A stretch of 64,000 nt of DNA from positions 18,104,001-18,168,000 of the forward strand of contig WHVY01000001.1 in the NCBI GenBank assembly GCA_022266195.1. Reading direction: 5' to 3'. The notes under the pieces were generated by a model. That model saw only the letters and a list, made by a program, of their open reading frames with translations. It did not search any database and was not told the origin of the DNA. Position numbers and translations under genes: made by a program. Positions within the stretch are counted from its first letter, which is position 1. Each line of letters opens with the position of its first letter. The DNA is from Tetranychus cinnabarinus (Eukaryota > Arthropoda > Arachnida > Trombidiformes > Tetranychidae). Of the stretch, positions 14,034 through 24,818 are shown one piece after another.

Positions 14034-14691
14034 AATTTCTCTGAACCAACTTCTAGAATTTCGAAGATTTTCTTTTTTCGTTGTAAAACAAAATTTTCAT
14101 CGGCAACGAAAAATTTCAAACATCAGTATCAATCGATAAAATTCTAGGACCTTCATAACTTGATATGCCTCAAACAGCAGCTCTTATAAGTAGTAAGAGC
14201 TAAAGCGAAAAAAATTTCGGTTCTCAGACAAACATGATTTAGCTGAAAGAGAGGGGAAGAAGGGTGCAAAATAAAAAACAAAGGCGTCATCTTTGACTTG
14301 AAAAATGCAAACTTTATTATTGAAATTCAACAAGCTTTTTCGATACAAAGTCATACAAGTCATACAGTTCTACAATTTTTTAAATCTTCATCCTTGCCAA
14401 TTGAATTGCCTTTCTCAGAGAAGTTTTTGAGTTAGGTTTTTGAGTAACACAAGATTAATAAGTGAAATGAATAATGGTCGACCAAATCATCCTTAAAGTT
14501 GACATTGATTTACAATTTAAATATAATTAAAAAAAATAGTTTAAGGTTGAAATTAGAATGGCCATTAATTAAGTGTTCAAAGATGAGTTTACATCTTTAG
14601 AAATTGAAAGGTAAAAATTTTTTATCATTTTGACGTTTTTTAACGTAAAGTAATTTTGCAGCTTTTTTAATCAACATTGAATGCTCGCATA

Positions 14692-14845
14692 AGTGGAGGT
14701 AATATTCTTGAAATACCAAAATTACAAACTTTTAATCGAGTGCATTGGTGGCAGTACGAGAGTGCCAAAAGCACCAATAACTTCGCCCACAGGGAGTGGA
14801 AGTTTTAATGCCGGTGGTGTGGCACGGGTTCAGATGACATGAACT
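14692..14845 (+). other. GC-richer coding-like island, unknown
   Basis: A short stretch much richer in G+C than its surroundings, open for about 50 codons on the plus strand. It encodes ECIGGSTRVPKAPITSP, then a Gly/Ser-rich run and GGVARVQMT before a stop. There is no ATG at its start. It could be an exon scrap, part of a retroelement or a structured RNA piece. I do not recognise it. Confidence 0.25.
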
Positions 14846-17800
14846 TTTCTAGCAATTATTGTTTTTACTATGATCCTGTGATCTTTTGCTAGTGCAGTTG
14901 AGTTAGGACCTGGATTTTTTATTTGGCTATTGTTATGCATTTGTGGTATGCGTCTATCAAAATTTCGATTGTTCAGATTCGATTGACCGTTCATGTACTA
15001 TGAACTCCATACTTATTAATGCCATTCGGATTGAACTTTTCTTTTTAATGAGAGATTCAGCTATGCAAAAAGTTTGTCTGAAATGCCGAAGTCTTAATTG
15101 ACGAAGAGATTTACGAAAAAATCAGACTGCAAGAAAGTGTTTAAACAATCTTTCAGATCGAACATTGTCTTGACAAGAAAAATATTGAATAAATTGTTGG
15201 AAAGCGAATGTTGCAGTTTAACAAATATATTGGTGACTCTTTGACTTTCTTCACATTTCAGTGAGCAAAGTCAATTCTCTCCTTGATATCATGGATCACT
15301 GAGTTTGATAAATATTTACACGTCAAAAGATAAACCTGTTTTTGTCTTAATAACGTGTAAGGAAGAAAAGACTTTACAACAATTGAAAATGCAATCTATT
15401 TTAAGGTGACTTTCACCCTTGTCTCTCAGTTGAAAGACTGAGAGAAATGATGAAACTGAATTAATATAAACTTTACTTAAAAGGTAATGATGATGTTAAT
15501 GGTAAAGCAAAAGGGAAACAATATCAACCTGAAAAGGCTCCTAATAACTTGTATAATAATACAAAAACATTTCCAAGCTTATTGAGTTTCTTTTCCTTCT
15601 TCTTGTCTAATCATTTTCACATTGATCCGTGAAAAATGTTGACTTGACATTTAATCAAATAACAATCAATTATACTGGACCTTTAATACTCTTGGCTAAA
15701 TATGATTCAATGAATTTTGAAAGAGTCACAAATGGCGCTCATCAACTTTATGCTTTGATCACTTTCATGTTTCCATTTGAATGAAATAAACTTGAAGATG
15801 ACTTAACAAGAGTAAAAAGTTTTTCACTTTTTTTCAAACTCAAAGGATTTCCATTTTGATTTGCAAAACTTTTTCAAATCAATTGTTAATATTTATTTTT
15901 CAACTTATCGCGACTTTATTGTGCTCATCTGTGTCAAGTAGAGTAAAGATGATGGAAATGATAATCCGTTAGGAAAACGGTTTAATCATTGTTTACCAAC
16001 CTTATAATAGTGTACAGATTTTAGATTCATTTGCTGTTCAATTGTTCAATTCAAACACTTGATGAGATTTTAAAAGGGAAAAGATATCGAAAACGACATC
16101 AACAGTAAAATTTAATATTTCATTTGACTTCCTATTTGCTCATTGAAACTTGTTCAATATTGGATAAACATTATAACCCAAGAATAACCATGATTTACAG
16201 TCAAGTTATTAGCAAGTTTATTGTGCTCTGTAAATATTAATGAATAGGGAAAACTAAAGAGGCCTTAAGGCGAGTGAACCAATTGAAGACAGTTACATGG
16301 TTGGGTAAACTTAATATTGATTCTGGTCAGTCATGTACTAGAGCAGCAAAAGGCTCCTAAATTTACACTCTTTAATGAACTTTCAAGTTGAAAATTCAAA
16401 TGAATTGGCCAAACTAATCGAGTGATTCTGATCAAAACTCACTTCAATCGGTGACAATCAATCACAAGCGAATGACAAACTTGGAAACATTTAGAGCAAA
16501 ATAAAGGACAAAAATAAAAATGCAAACGAAATATTCATTTATGAAAGATTATTTTATGTAACTTTTCCACGAATTTGATTTGAAATAAATTGCATTTCGA
16601 TCGTTGGTTACCTTTGGTTGTCTTGGCAATTTAAATCTTCTTAAAAATTGATATTCTTTGGTTTTGATGAGAATCATTCACTCGACTTGGCATTATTAGA
16701 CAATTTCCAGCATTACTGGACTAAACGGTCCAAACTTGAAGTTTGTGATAAAAATAATAATGATGATAGTTGAATTGAATTGTAAGCCGTTTAACTGATT
16801 TAATAACAACATCAAATAACTATAATAATAGGAATGATAATAGTTGAAAGAAATCAATGATCCAAGCGTAAGTACACAAATCAATTTAATTCACACACAC
16901 ACACAGTTGCTAAACCTGTTAAGACTGTAAGAGTGAAAAATTGATGACTCGTTAGTTAATTTAGTCTAATCATTTTGCATCTTTTTATTCCCTTTCTCAT
17001 CTTTAGCATTCAATTTTAACTCCCAGAGTTGAATGGGCACAAAAAGAGCTTAAATAAGCTGATGCTGTTGCTGCTATTTTGTGTCTGTTTATTATTTCAT
17101 TGTTTAACTACTTTTCCTACCAGAAAAACTGTGAGCTTGAAAATGTTAGCAAAAAGCCTTTTTGCTCGAGTCAATAAAAAGCAGTTGCTTCCATTGTTAA
17201 CAAAGTGGCTGATCTTTATTATTATTTGAAGCTTTTTTTTCTTGCTCTCGACTAAAAACAACATTCAATCTAATGTAAATGTCAAACGGAAATAAACTGC
17301 TGATTGCAGGGAATGAAATTTTTACACAGAAAATGAAAATAGTAATCAAAAGCTCTGCTTGAAAGATATAATCATATTCAATGAGACAGAAGGAAAATAG
17401 ATTAACATTGAAATCATGAGAGTTTTGCCGAGTTTTGTTTACGAAATTTGAATAAAATGTCCAATCGATAATCATTAGTTGAGAACAAAGTTTCTAAATT
17501 TTACCTCTAAAAAGTCGAGACATTTGACTTTTTTTCTTGTCAAATGTTTCGAATGAATGATGGAAATACATTTTTTGACCAAATAAGTTAATCTGGGAAT
17601 TTTGTTGTGGAAAAGTAAAGTTCATTTGAAATGAAAATTTCAGTCTCGCTTTTTGTTTGACTTTTTTTACTTTGAATACAATTGAACATTAAACAGGACC
17701 AAATGTGTGAATATTGTTGAATAGCTAAAGGGAGTGAAAATGGTCGACCAATAATCGTTATTGCAACACTTATTATCTGACTGATGATGAACAGTGGGAG

Positions 17801-20800
17801 GTAAAGGCTGGGAGTTTGAGTTTTTATCATAAATTAAAGTCAACATTATTGAATGAGTAAGTGATGATGAACAAGACTGATGAGCATTAGAATGATAAGG
17901 ATGAGAGTCATGATGAAGGATTATCGTTTCTCGTGTCGCCTTCATCTTCATTTTATCATCTTGAAAGTCTTTTTCTCTCGACTACATCTTTTTTTTGTCT
18001 CTTGCTTCTTCTTCCTCTTCTCCTTTCCTATGGACAGTTTGACAAGCCTGCAAACCTAATCTTGTAATCTAAGGGAATTGTTAAGTGAGTTATCAGAGGG
18101 AAAGAATGGTAACAAGAGAGAGAAAAGAAAAGACCAAATTATTGGCTGTTATCGGGTGAATACACTCGCACTGCAAGAGAAAGGAAGAAGAAAAAATATC
18201 AGTTTGTCTCCTTCCATGACCTCTTCTCTTGCTTCTTTCCATTTCTTCTTCTTCTCATCAATTTCCCCCTTTTCATCCTTAGCTTTACTCTGTCATGTGG
18301 TTAAATCATCTAAATTCATCACTCCAATGAGTTAAACTTTCCATTGGGAATCAACAGGGATTCCTTCCTAATAGAAGGCCTGACAAACCAAGTTTAGCTT
18401 ATTACGACTTTGAGCTTCTCTCTCTCCCTCTCTCTCTCAGCCTTTGGATCAAATCATTTTCAATTTCAATTTCCCCGGCGAGTCAGCTAAACCAGGGCTT
18501 GGACTTTATTTACTACAAGCACACACACAGACACACTTGCACAGGCAGACACAAGTAAACCCTTGACAGGAAACTATCATCTTCAACATCATCATCATTA
18601 TCATCATTATTATTTTCACTTCTTTGCCAGTCTTATTTAAATATTAAATTTACATTTATTTACTCACTAGTTGCTGTACCAGTAGTGCAGTGACTGTGAC
18701 TGTTTCCCACTAAAAGTTAGCTATAAGTCGGCCTCAATCAATTCCCACACCAATCAATGAAGCCTTGAGCTTTAAATAATCTTCTTTGTGGTTGGCAAAA
18801 CAAAACGCCTCAAGCAAATCAACTATTATCTAAATACATAAATATATGTATTTTATCATCATCATCATTACTGTGGAGTAATAACTCCATGCTTGTATGC
18901 CAATGAATATATAATAATAATATACTGTTACGAACTGGTTAGAGATGAAAAAAATGTTGCATCAAACAGCAAAGCTAACATTTATTGTTGTTATGCTGAA
19001 ATATGATAATGTTAGCTAAATCAATCATTGCAAGATAAGCGTAATTGGTGGTTACATTGGCGTGAAACGTTGGGCGTGATAAGATTAGCCGTAATGAGCT
19101 TCTCTTTTGAGCTTCACTTTTCTTCTCATTAAATAATAACATTGTCAATGAAATTTTTGTTTTACTTTCTATTCTCTTGTCATCGTGAATATTATTAATA
19201 TTTACTGATAACTGATTGATAATGATGTGATAATAGGGAAAGAAATAAATGTAAGCTCAATTGAATAAATTGGATTGAATTTTGATTTTCAGATAAAAGT
19301 TTATTCAAAGATTGCAACAAAAATAAGTCTACAAATTGATGAACAAGATATGAATTGGATTTTTCTTTTGTGTTGAAAAATTCCACTCATTTTTGTTCCA
19401 ATAAAATCGAGCTGACCCAACAAGAGAAAATATTTCACTCTGAAATTCAAAGCGATCTTGTTGGGCTCCTGAACAGTAAAGTTGAACATTTGCATGAGAT
19501 TCTCATGAAAGGTAAGAAATGACAAAATTTGCTTTTCTTTCTTGATACAACTCGAGTAATGTGCAAACGTTGCAAGATGTTAACACAAGTCAACATTTGC
19601 TAATTAAGCTGAAACTTTTTTTGACACTTTTTTGCTCAAAACTTTCCTCAATTGTTCCTCAAAATTTTCACTGTTGACAATTTTTAATTAATCTGTCTTC
19701 ATTAATGAGCTTGCAAAACAAAAACATGATAATTGCAATTAAGAGTCAAGTCAAACATTTTGTCGTCTTTTGGTTTTGCTTTACTTTTTTGTGAAGAAAA
19801 AAAGTCGACAAAAAAAACTTTTTTTTCTCTTCATTTTCTTCGCCTGTTTATTTAATGCACTTTTTGTAGTTTTTGCGATTTGCAAGTTTGTTTTTAATGA
19901 GATGAAGTTTATCATTAGTGAAAGATTGAACGGAAAGACAATGAATTGGATGAATGAAGACTGAGTTATCATCAATGAAACAATTAGTGTTGATGAAAAG
20001 AGTAAAGTTAATCTGCATTTTTTTGCTTCTTCTTTCTGTCGCCAAATCATATTCATTCACATCACGTTGGACAAGCAACTAGAAGGTGAATCTTGTTTTG
20101 ATGATGTTGATGATGATGATCATGATGATAATCATAATGATGAACATGTACTTTGGGTGAACCTGAAAAAGGGTCCAAAAAAAGTGTCAATTAAAAGACT
20201 TAATCAATTGAACCTGGACCTTGATGTCTCAATTAGTATACAATGTTTTTGTTTTATAACAGCATTAATAACAGTAATGATAATTTCCTTTTCATTATTC
20301 ATGTTAGTGAGAAAACAATTTATACGTCAATTGCTGATCTTCCACTATTCAATTGCACCTCATGAATAATAATCAAACTATGAATCACACACTTTCAACA
20401 TTGATGATACAAAACTGATCACTTGCCTTGCAGCTAAACTTGAAACTGCTCTTGTTCAATATTGCAGCAGTTAAACTTTTCTTCTTCTTTTTCTTCTTCT
20501 TCAACCTTAATCTTTACACTTTTGACCAACATTGCCTTTTCACTCCCTGTACTTCCCTGTCAATGACTAATGATAAACTTGGATATTCACTAGGAAATGA
20601 GCTTATCGAAGCCTTGAGTGAATCAGAGTTTCTTTTTTTTCGTGTTTTCACTTTTCTCAAATCAAAACTGTCCATGGCCATTTTCATTATTCAACAATGG
20701 CTCGTGTTATGCCTGTAAGGCAATCATTGAGATTATAATCATGATAATGAAAATCACTTGTGGAAGATTCGTGAAAATCGTTAAAATGCATTTTATCAAA

Positions 20801-21590
20801 GTGAAATCACTTTTACTTGATTGATCTGTTGCAAGGTGAAAATGAAAATGCTAAAGTCTTTTTCACTGACAAAATGGTTGACTTTAAATGCTTGCTAGTT
20901 TAAATTACAAAATTGTTATTGAATGCTGTTCTGGAAATGTTATGGTGTTCAAGATGTAAAGTGTGATAAATATTTATTGATCCAAATAAAAATAATGCAT
21001 CAAAAATTTGGAGCAATATTTACACCTAAATCTGTGTATAAACAGCTTGTTAAATCCAAAGTGACCAAATAACGTTTCTATTGATCAAAAGCATAGACAA
21101 AAGAATGCAAAGAAAACTCGATTTAACAGAAATGAAATGAGCATCTGTTTTTTCACAAGATTACAATTCAAGTACAGTTGATAAGGTAAAAATAAAATGA
21201 GTGACAAAATAATGAATTTCATCTGACCACTCAACAATTCAATATTAACTGCTTTTTCTTGAAACAAATGTAGCCTCATTTATAAATGATTTGATCCTAA
21301 CAAATACTTCGCATCAATGCAATTTAAAAAAGTAAGCAATAATCTCCTGAAGCGTACACATCTCATAATCAAATCAATTAAAATCAGTGTTTCTTGTAGA
21401 CTAAAAATGCGAAAGCATTATGGCTCTCAATGCTTATGCTTATCAGAAAAGGTTTAGGCAGCCCACAGTCAACATTATCAAAAAAGAATCGAATTCTGAA
21501 ATTGGTCAACCCAGAGACCAAATATAATTGCCGATTTCGAGAAGTCGATAGTAGCAATCGAAACTAGATTAGTCTTTTGGCTGGATCAGG
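14846..21590. other. Non-coding host DNA with simple repeats
   Basis: AT-rich. A (CA)n run at about 16892-16905, (CT)n at about 18415-18440, CA/GA-type repeats at about 18520-18550, ATC runs near 18588-18615 and 18858, and a GAT-rich stretch at 20098-20145. Many short frames, all low-complexity. No gene recognised. Confidence 0.55.
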
Positions 21591-21599
21591 TTTGGTTGT

Positions 21600-22085
21600 G
21601 TCAGGTTAGAATAGTCCCTTCAAGGTCCGGAGACAGTTACACTAAGAATTGAATTAATATAAAGCCATATGTAGTCCCATGTGTAGACCAAAATATAAGT
21701 GTTCAATTTTCTCAATTACGACTTAATTGTGCTTAATTGTTGAGTTACTTGGCTCACCACAGATTAATTTAATTATTATATCAATAGAATTTTATTTTTA
21801 TTTTTTAAACAGGGCTATTCAGTCTCATTTACTTCACGTTTTGTCCAATATCTCACGAACTGAACATGCTTTAGTACTTATATTGAGAATTGAAGAAACA
21901 CTATTTCCAAGTTCAAGGGCATTTGAGTTCATTTGTTCATTTAACCTCAAAACGACTTCTGAAGGTCATTTTAGAAGATTGTAAATTTTCCCAAAACATA
22001 AGTCAGATAATTTCCAAGAGCTGACTGTTACATACTACTCAGGTTAGATTAGGTTGGGTAAGGTTCAAAGACAGTTACAGTACCA
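21600..22085 (+). repeat. Two copies of a GGTTAG-containing repeat; also dispersed repeat copy B
   Basis: The words 'tcaggttaga', then 'aaggt(c/t)c', then 'agacagttaca' occur at 21600-21641 and again at 22041-22080. Between them, 21809-21866 is the partner of the repeat at 12418. This marks the left flank of the inserted element as old repeat-derived sequence. Confidence 0.45.
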
Positions 22086-22515
22086 CTGTTACTAGTTTCA
22101 CCAACAAACCAACCTGCTGAATTACGAAGTAAGTTTATCATTAAAAGGTACCATGACACCTCCATTTACAGAGCAGTGCCAGTAAGATTTACATTCTCAT
22201 TTTGAAGCGCAGTACCACTATGTATTTCAATTCAGTAATCCAAAAACGGATTTAATTTTCTGATTCCATCTTCAAACTAAAAGGTTAAATGTTTATCTAA
22301 ATCTAGAGATTTAACTCTGACAAGTTTATCTGCCTCTTAGTTGACTCAAAGTTTAACCAGAGTCATTGGGTTGTTTCGCATTACTATTCAAGCCATTTAG
22401 ACCTGAAGCAACTGTAGATGTTATCTTTGATGACGCAAGTTGAATTATCCTAATAAACATTTCAAATTTTTATCTCGAAACAAAATCTTTAAGAAGACAT
22501 TTTAGCACAAGCAAA

Positions 22516-22520
22516 AGGGC
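22516..22520 (+). repeat. Target-site duplication, left copy
   Basis: AGGGC directly precedes the left repeat and recurs at 41943-41947. If base 22521 (A) is counted with the target, the match is six bases (AGGGCA), the length usual for Polintons. The right copy then is 41943-41948. Confidence 0.75.
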
Positions 22521-22552
22521 AGTAGTAATAAAGATACACAAGATACCCCATT
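22521..22552 (+). repeat. Left terminal inverted repeat
   Basis: 32 bases, the exact reverse complement of 41911-41942. A further 10-mer (attgatctct, 22556-22565) is matched at 41885-41894, so the ancestral repeat was longer and has diverged by small indels. These ends are the sites where the integrase acts and replication begins in this family. Confidence 0.95.
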
Positions 22553-22762
22553 CTCATTGATCTCTTATCGATTATATTAATAATTCATTATCTTAATTCA
22601 TCCATCAATCAAATTGATCTACTCATTATGCAGAAATTTGCTGAAAAACTATTTTTATCAATCTGAATCTTTTTTTAGTAAATTAAATATGTCAGTAGTT
22701 CATTCTTCTGGTTTCGTAAGATTTAAAAATAACTGATATGATAATATAACCTAGTTTTTGAG

Positions 22763-22799
22763 TATAAATTCAAAGTTTCATATTGAATTTTATTCATTC
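22763..22799 (+). promoter_or_regulatory. TATA plus TCATTC initiator for the left IAP gene
   Basis: TATAAAT at 22763 and TCATTC at 22794-22799 put the initiator A 33 nt after the first T of the TATA box. This matches the arthropod TCAKTY initiator and leaves a leader of about 24 nt before the ATG at 22820. Confidence 0.55.
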
Positions 22800-22819
22800 G
22801 TATTTGTGTCTTACTGAAG

Positions 22820-23950
22820 ATGATTCAAAATTGTGCTGAGTTTATACCCATCATGCATTTAGTAGCTCATCCATCTGGATTCTATACTTATGATGGAATA
22901 CCTTCAGTCAACCCGCAGAATCGTGTTATCATGGTTGAACTAAGTGAAGATGATACAGACAGAGAACTTACGCGAGAAGAAGAAGATATATTGGAAATGA
23001 CAGTTCTTTCAGCTGTTGGAATTGATGAACCTGTTCAAACAGATGCTATTGGTGATGCTCAAAGACCCCTTACTGACCTTATCGAAGTGGATGGCAATGG
23101 CTTGTCTCGAATGAATCGAGTTGCACCTGTTGTCTTAGACGATGTCGATGATATTGAAGTAGATGATGGCGAATCAATTCAAAGAAATTCTGCAAATCAC
23201 GCTGCAGTTGAAGCAATAGAGAACGATGATGTAACCGGCATTTATCGAAATGAAAATGTGGGAATCAGATACGTTGCTGGTGGTCTTTCTGAAGACGAAC
23301 GAATATCGATACAAATGGCTGCTCTCGACGGTGTTCCATTTGTTGAACGTAGAAGCATTGATCGTATTGAAGTAGATGATGCTGGTCGAAGTAATTATAA
23401 TCGTGATTCATTGAGATCGGCGATAAGAAATGTAGTTGGTACAACTATCAATTACTTTGCGAATCACGTGGTTGCTCGCTTTCCACAGTATGTGACTATT
23501 GAAAGTCGCCTTGCTACTTTTAAAGATTGGCCGAATCCAGCTATTACACCATTAGAATTGGCTGAAGCTGGTTTTTTCTATTCAGGACAATCTGATCTTG
23601 TTACTTGTTTCCACTGTGCTAATGCACTTTTGGAATGGATAAAAAACGATAATGCTTGGGTTAATCATGCACTTTTTTCACCTTGTTGTACTTTTATATA
23701 CATCATGTGTGGGGTACGATTTATTGAATCAGTCACAGGTAGAACTGATTCTGTTAGACCTGCAATCACAAAGGTAGAACCAGCAAACAGTAGATATACT
23801 TGTAAAGTTTGTCTGGAAAAAGAAGTAGGCTGTTGTTTCTATCCTTGTGATCATGCAGTAACATGCATAGATTGTACCCCAGGTGTCGCTACTTGTCCTA
23901 TGTGTCGATCTTTTGTAGCAGGAGTATTTAGACTTAAGTTCATTGATTAA
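22820..23950 (+). CDS. IAP-like protein, one BIR plus C-terminal RING
   Basis: 376 residues. An acidic N-terminal region of about 220 residues has no recognised domain. A BIR domain follows at about 228-295, starting RLATFKDWP, with zinc ligands C263, C266, H283 and C290 in the exact CX2CX16HX6C spacing. A C3HC4 RING finger at 328-362 (CKVC, PCDH, CIDC, CPMC) is followed by a short hydrophobic tail, as in cellular and baculoviral IAPs. Such proteins block apoptosis by binding caspases or IAP antagonists and act as ubiquitin ligases; here that is inference from the domains. It is the first gene from the left terminus and has its own TATA/initiator. The start is the first ATG after that promoter. 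The long acidic N-terminus is unusual for an IAP. Confidence 0.9.
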   Translation: MIQNCAEFIPIMHLVAHPSGFYTYDGIPSVNPQNRVIMVELSEDDTDRELTREEEDILEMTVLSAVGIDEPVQTDAIGDAQRPLTDLIEVDGNGLSRMNRVAPVVLDDVDDIEVDDGESIQRNSANHAAVEAIENDDVTGIYRNENVGIRYVAGGLSEDERISIQMAALDGVPFVERRSIDRIEVDDAGRSNYNRDSLRSAIRNVVGTTINYFANHVVARFPQYVTIESRLATFKDWPNPAITPLELAEAGFFYSGQSDLVTCFHCANALLEWIKNDNAWVNHALFSPCCTFIYIMCGVRFIESVTGRTDSVRPAITKVEPANSRYTCKVCLEKEVGCCFYPCDHAVTCIDCTPGVATCPMCRSFVAGVFRLKFID

Positions 23951-23964
23951 AAATTTTATTTACA

Positions 23965-24489
23965 ATGAGATTCTTGCAAGAGAACATTGAAGTTGTCAAT
24001 CTGGTTACTTGCTTTAAATTGAATTCAAAACTTTGTAGAAAACAAATAAAAGATACTTTTCAAGGCATAAAGTATAAAAAATCATTTCCGGGAGGGGTGC
24101 TTAAGTATCCTGATGGCTGTCTTCTTGTCTTTGACTCTGGAAGAATCAATGTGACTGGTGTTCAAAATATTGCAACCGCAAGTGTTTTAATTGATCGATT
24201 TTGTGCTAAGTACCCTCAAGATATAAAGTTCACTTCTTTCAAAATAGTTAACATCACTGTTTGCACAGAGATAATTGGTGATTTTGACTATAATAAACTA
24301 TTGTTACACCCAAGAAGCACTTATGAACCAGAGTTATTTCCAGGTATACACCTGAAGCTTGATGATTCAAACGTTATTTACATAATTTTCTGGTCTGGAA
24401 AAGTTATAATAACAGGATTGAAGGACTATAATTCAATTTGGCATTATTGCGATGAATTCGACTATAATATAAGACTGAAGTCAATATAA
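23965..24489 (+). CDS. TATA-binding protein (TBP) homologue
   Basis: 174 residues, essentially only the two-repeat TBP core without the variable N-terminal tail. Repeat 1 spans about 8-90 and begins IEVVNLVTCF. Repeat 2 spans about 91-170 and contains STYEPELFPGIHLKL, IIFWSGKVIITG and a C-terminal helix. The four phenylalanines that TBP inserts into the DNA minor groove have counterparts at F41 (SFPGG), F56 (LVFDSG), F125 (LFPGI) and F142 (IIFWSG). Repeat 1 is much more diverged than repeat 2. The gene starts 14 bases after the IAP stop and its own stop codon lies inside the AATATAAA motif ahead of the next gene. Likely role: binding TATA-type promoters of the element. It has no introns and is unlike a recent host copy. 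That TBP homologues also occur in some giant viruses is known; I do not recall one in Polintons. Confidence 0.85.
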   Translation: MRFLQENIEVVNLVTCFKLNSKLCRKQIKDTFQGIKYKKSFPGGVLKYPDGCLLVFDSGRINVTGVQNIATASVLIDRFCAKYPQDIKFTSFKIVNITVCTEIIGDFDYNKLLLHPRSTYEPELFPGIHLKLDDSNVIYIIFWSGKVIITGLKDYNSIWHYCDEFDYNIRLKSI

Positions 24490-24491
24490 AG
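24483..24491 (+). promoter_or_regulatory. AATATAAAG motif ahead of the small membrane-protein gene
   Basis: AATATAAA overlaps the stop codon of the TBP-like gene and ends 36 nt before the ATG at 24527. The same octamer precedes the ATGs at 24819 and 26927. No TCAT initiator follows at +33, unlike the replication-gene promoters. Confidence 0.4.
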
Positions 24492-24526
24492 ATAAAGGTT
24501 TTAAAATTTTTCAACAAAATTAAACA

Positions 24527-24778
24527 ATGGAAATGTCTCCTGCTGATCAACATAGAATGTGGTACAAAAAAGTACTCTTTTCTGTACAATTGATGGTATT
24601 GATTGCCATGCTTATAACAGCCATAGCTAATATTGTTTTGAAAACTGGTAATTTACCACTCTGGACCGCTGTACTCGGATCTTCTCTTGGATATTTGCTA
24701 CCAAACCCAAGACTAGGATCTTTTAAATCTGAAACTCCGATACAAACTCCTTCTAATCCATCATCAGTTGTAATTTGA
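24527..24778 (+). CDS. Small membrane protein, unknown
   Basis: 83 residues. A short polar N-terminus is followed by a hydrophobic segment at about 17-38 (LFSVQLMVLIAMLITAIANI), then LPLWTAVLGSSLGYLLPNP at about 44-62, a second hydrophobic stretch ending at a proline, and a polar Ser/Pro-rich tail. One or two membrane passes are possible. Small hydrophobic proteins sit in the structural cluster of many elements of this family. The position just ahead of the ATPase and capsid genes suggests a virion or lysis/egress role, but this is inference. There is a second ATG two codons in (MEM). Confidence 0.65.
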   Translation: MEMSPADQHRMWYKKVLFSVQLMVLIAMLITAIANIVLKTGNLPLWTAVLGSSLGYLLPNPRLGSFKSETPIQTPSNPSSVVI

Positions 24779-24785
24779 AAATCTC

Positions 24786-24793
24786 AATATAAA
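24786..24793 (+). promoter_or_regulatory. AATATAAA motif ahead of the ATPase-integrase gene
   Basis: Same octamer as at 24483 and 26885, here 25 nt ahead of the ATG at 24819 and just after the stop of the previous gene. Confidence 0.4.
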
Positions 24794-24818
24794 TAATAAA
24801 AACAATTTATTCAAGCAA

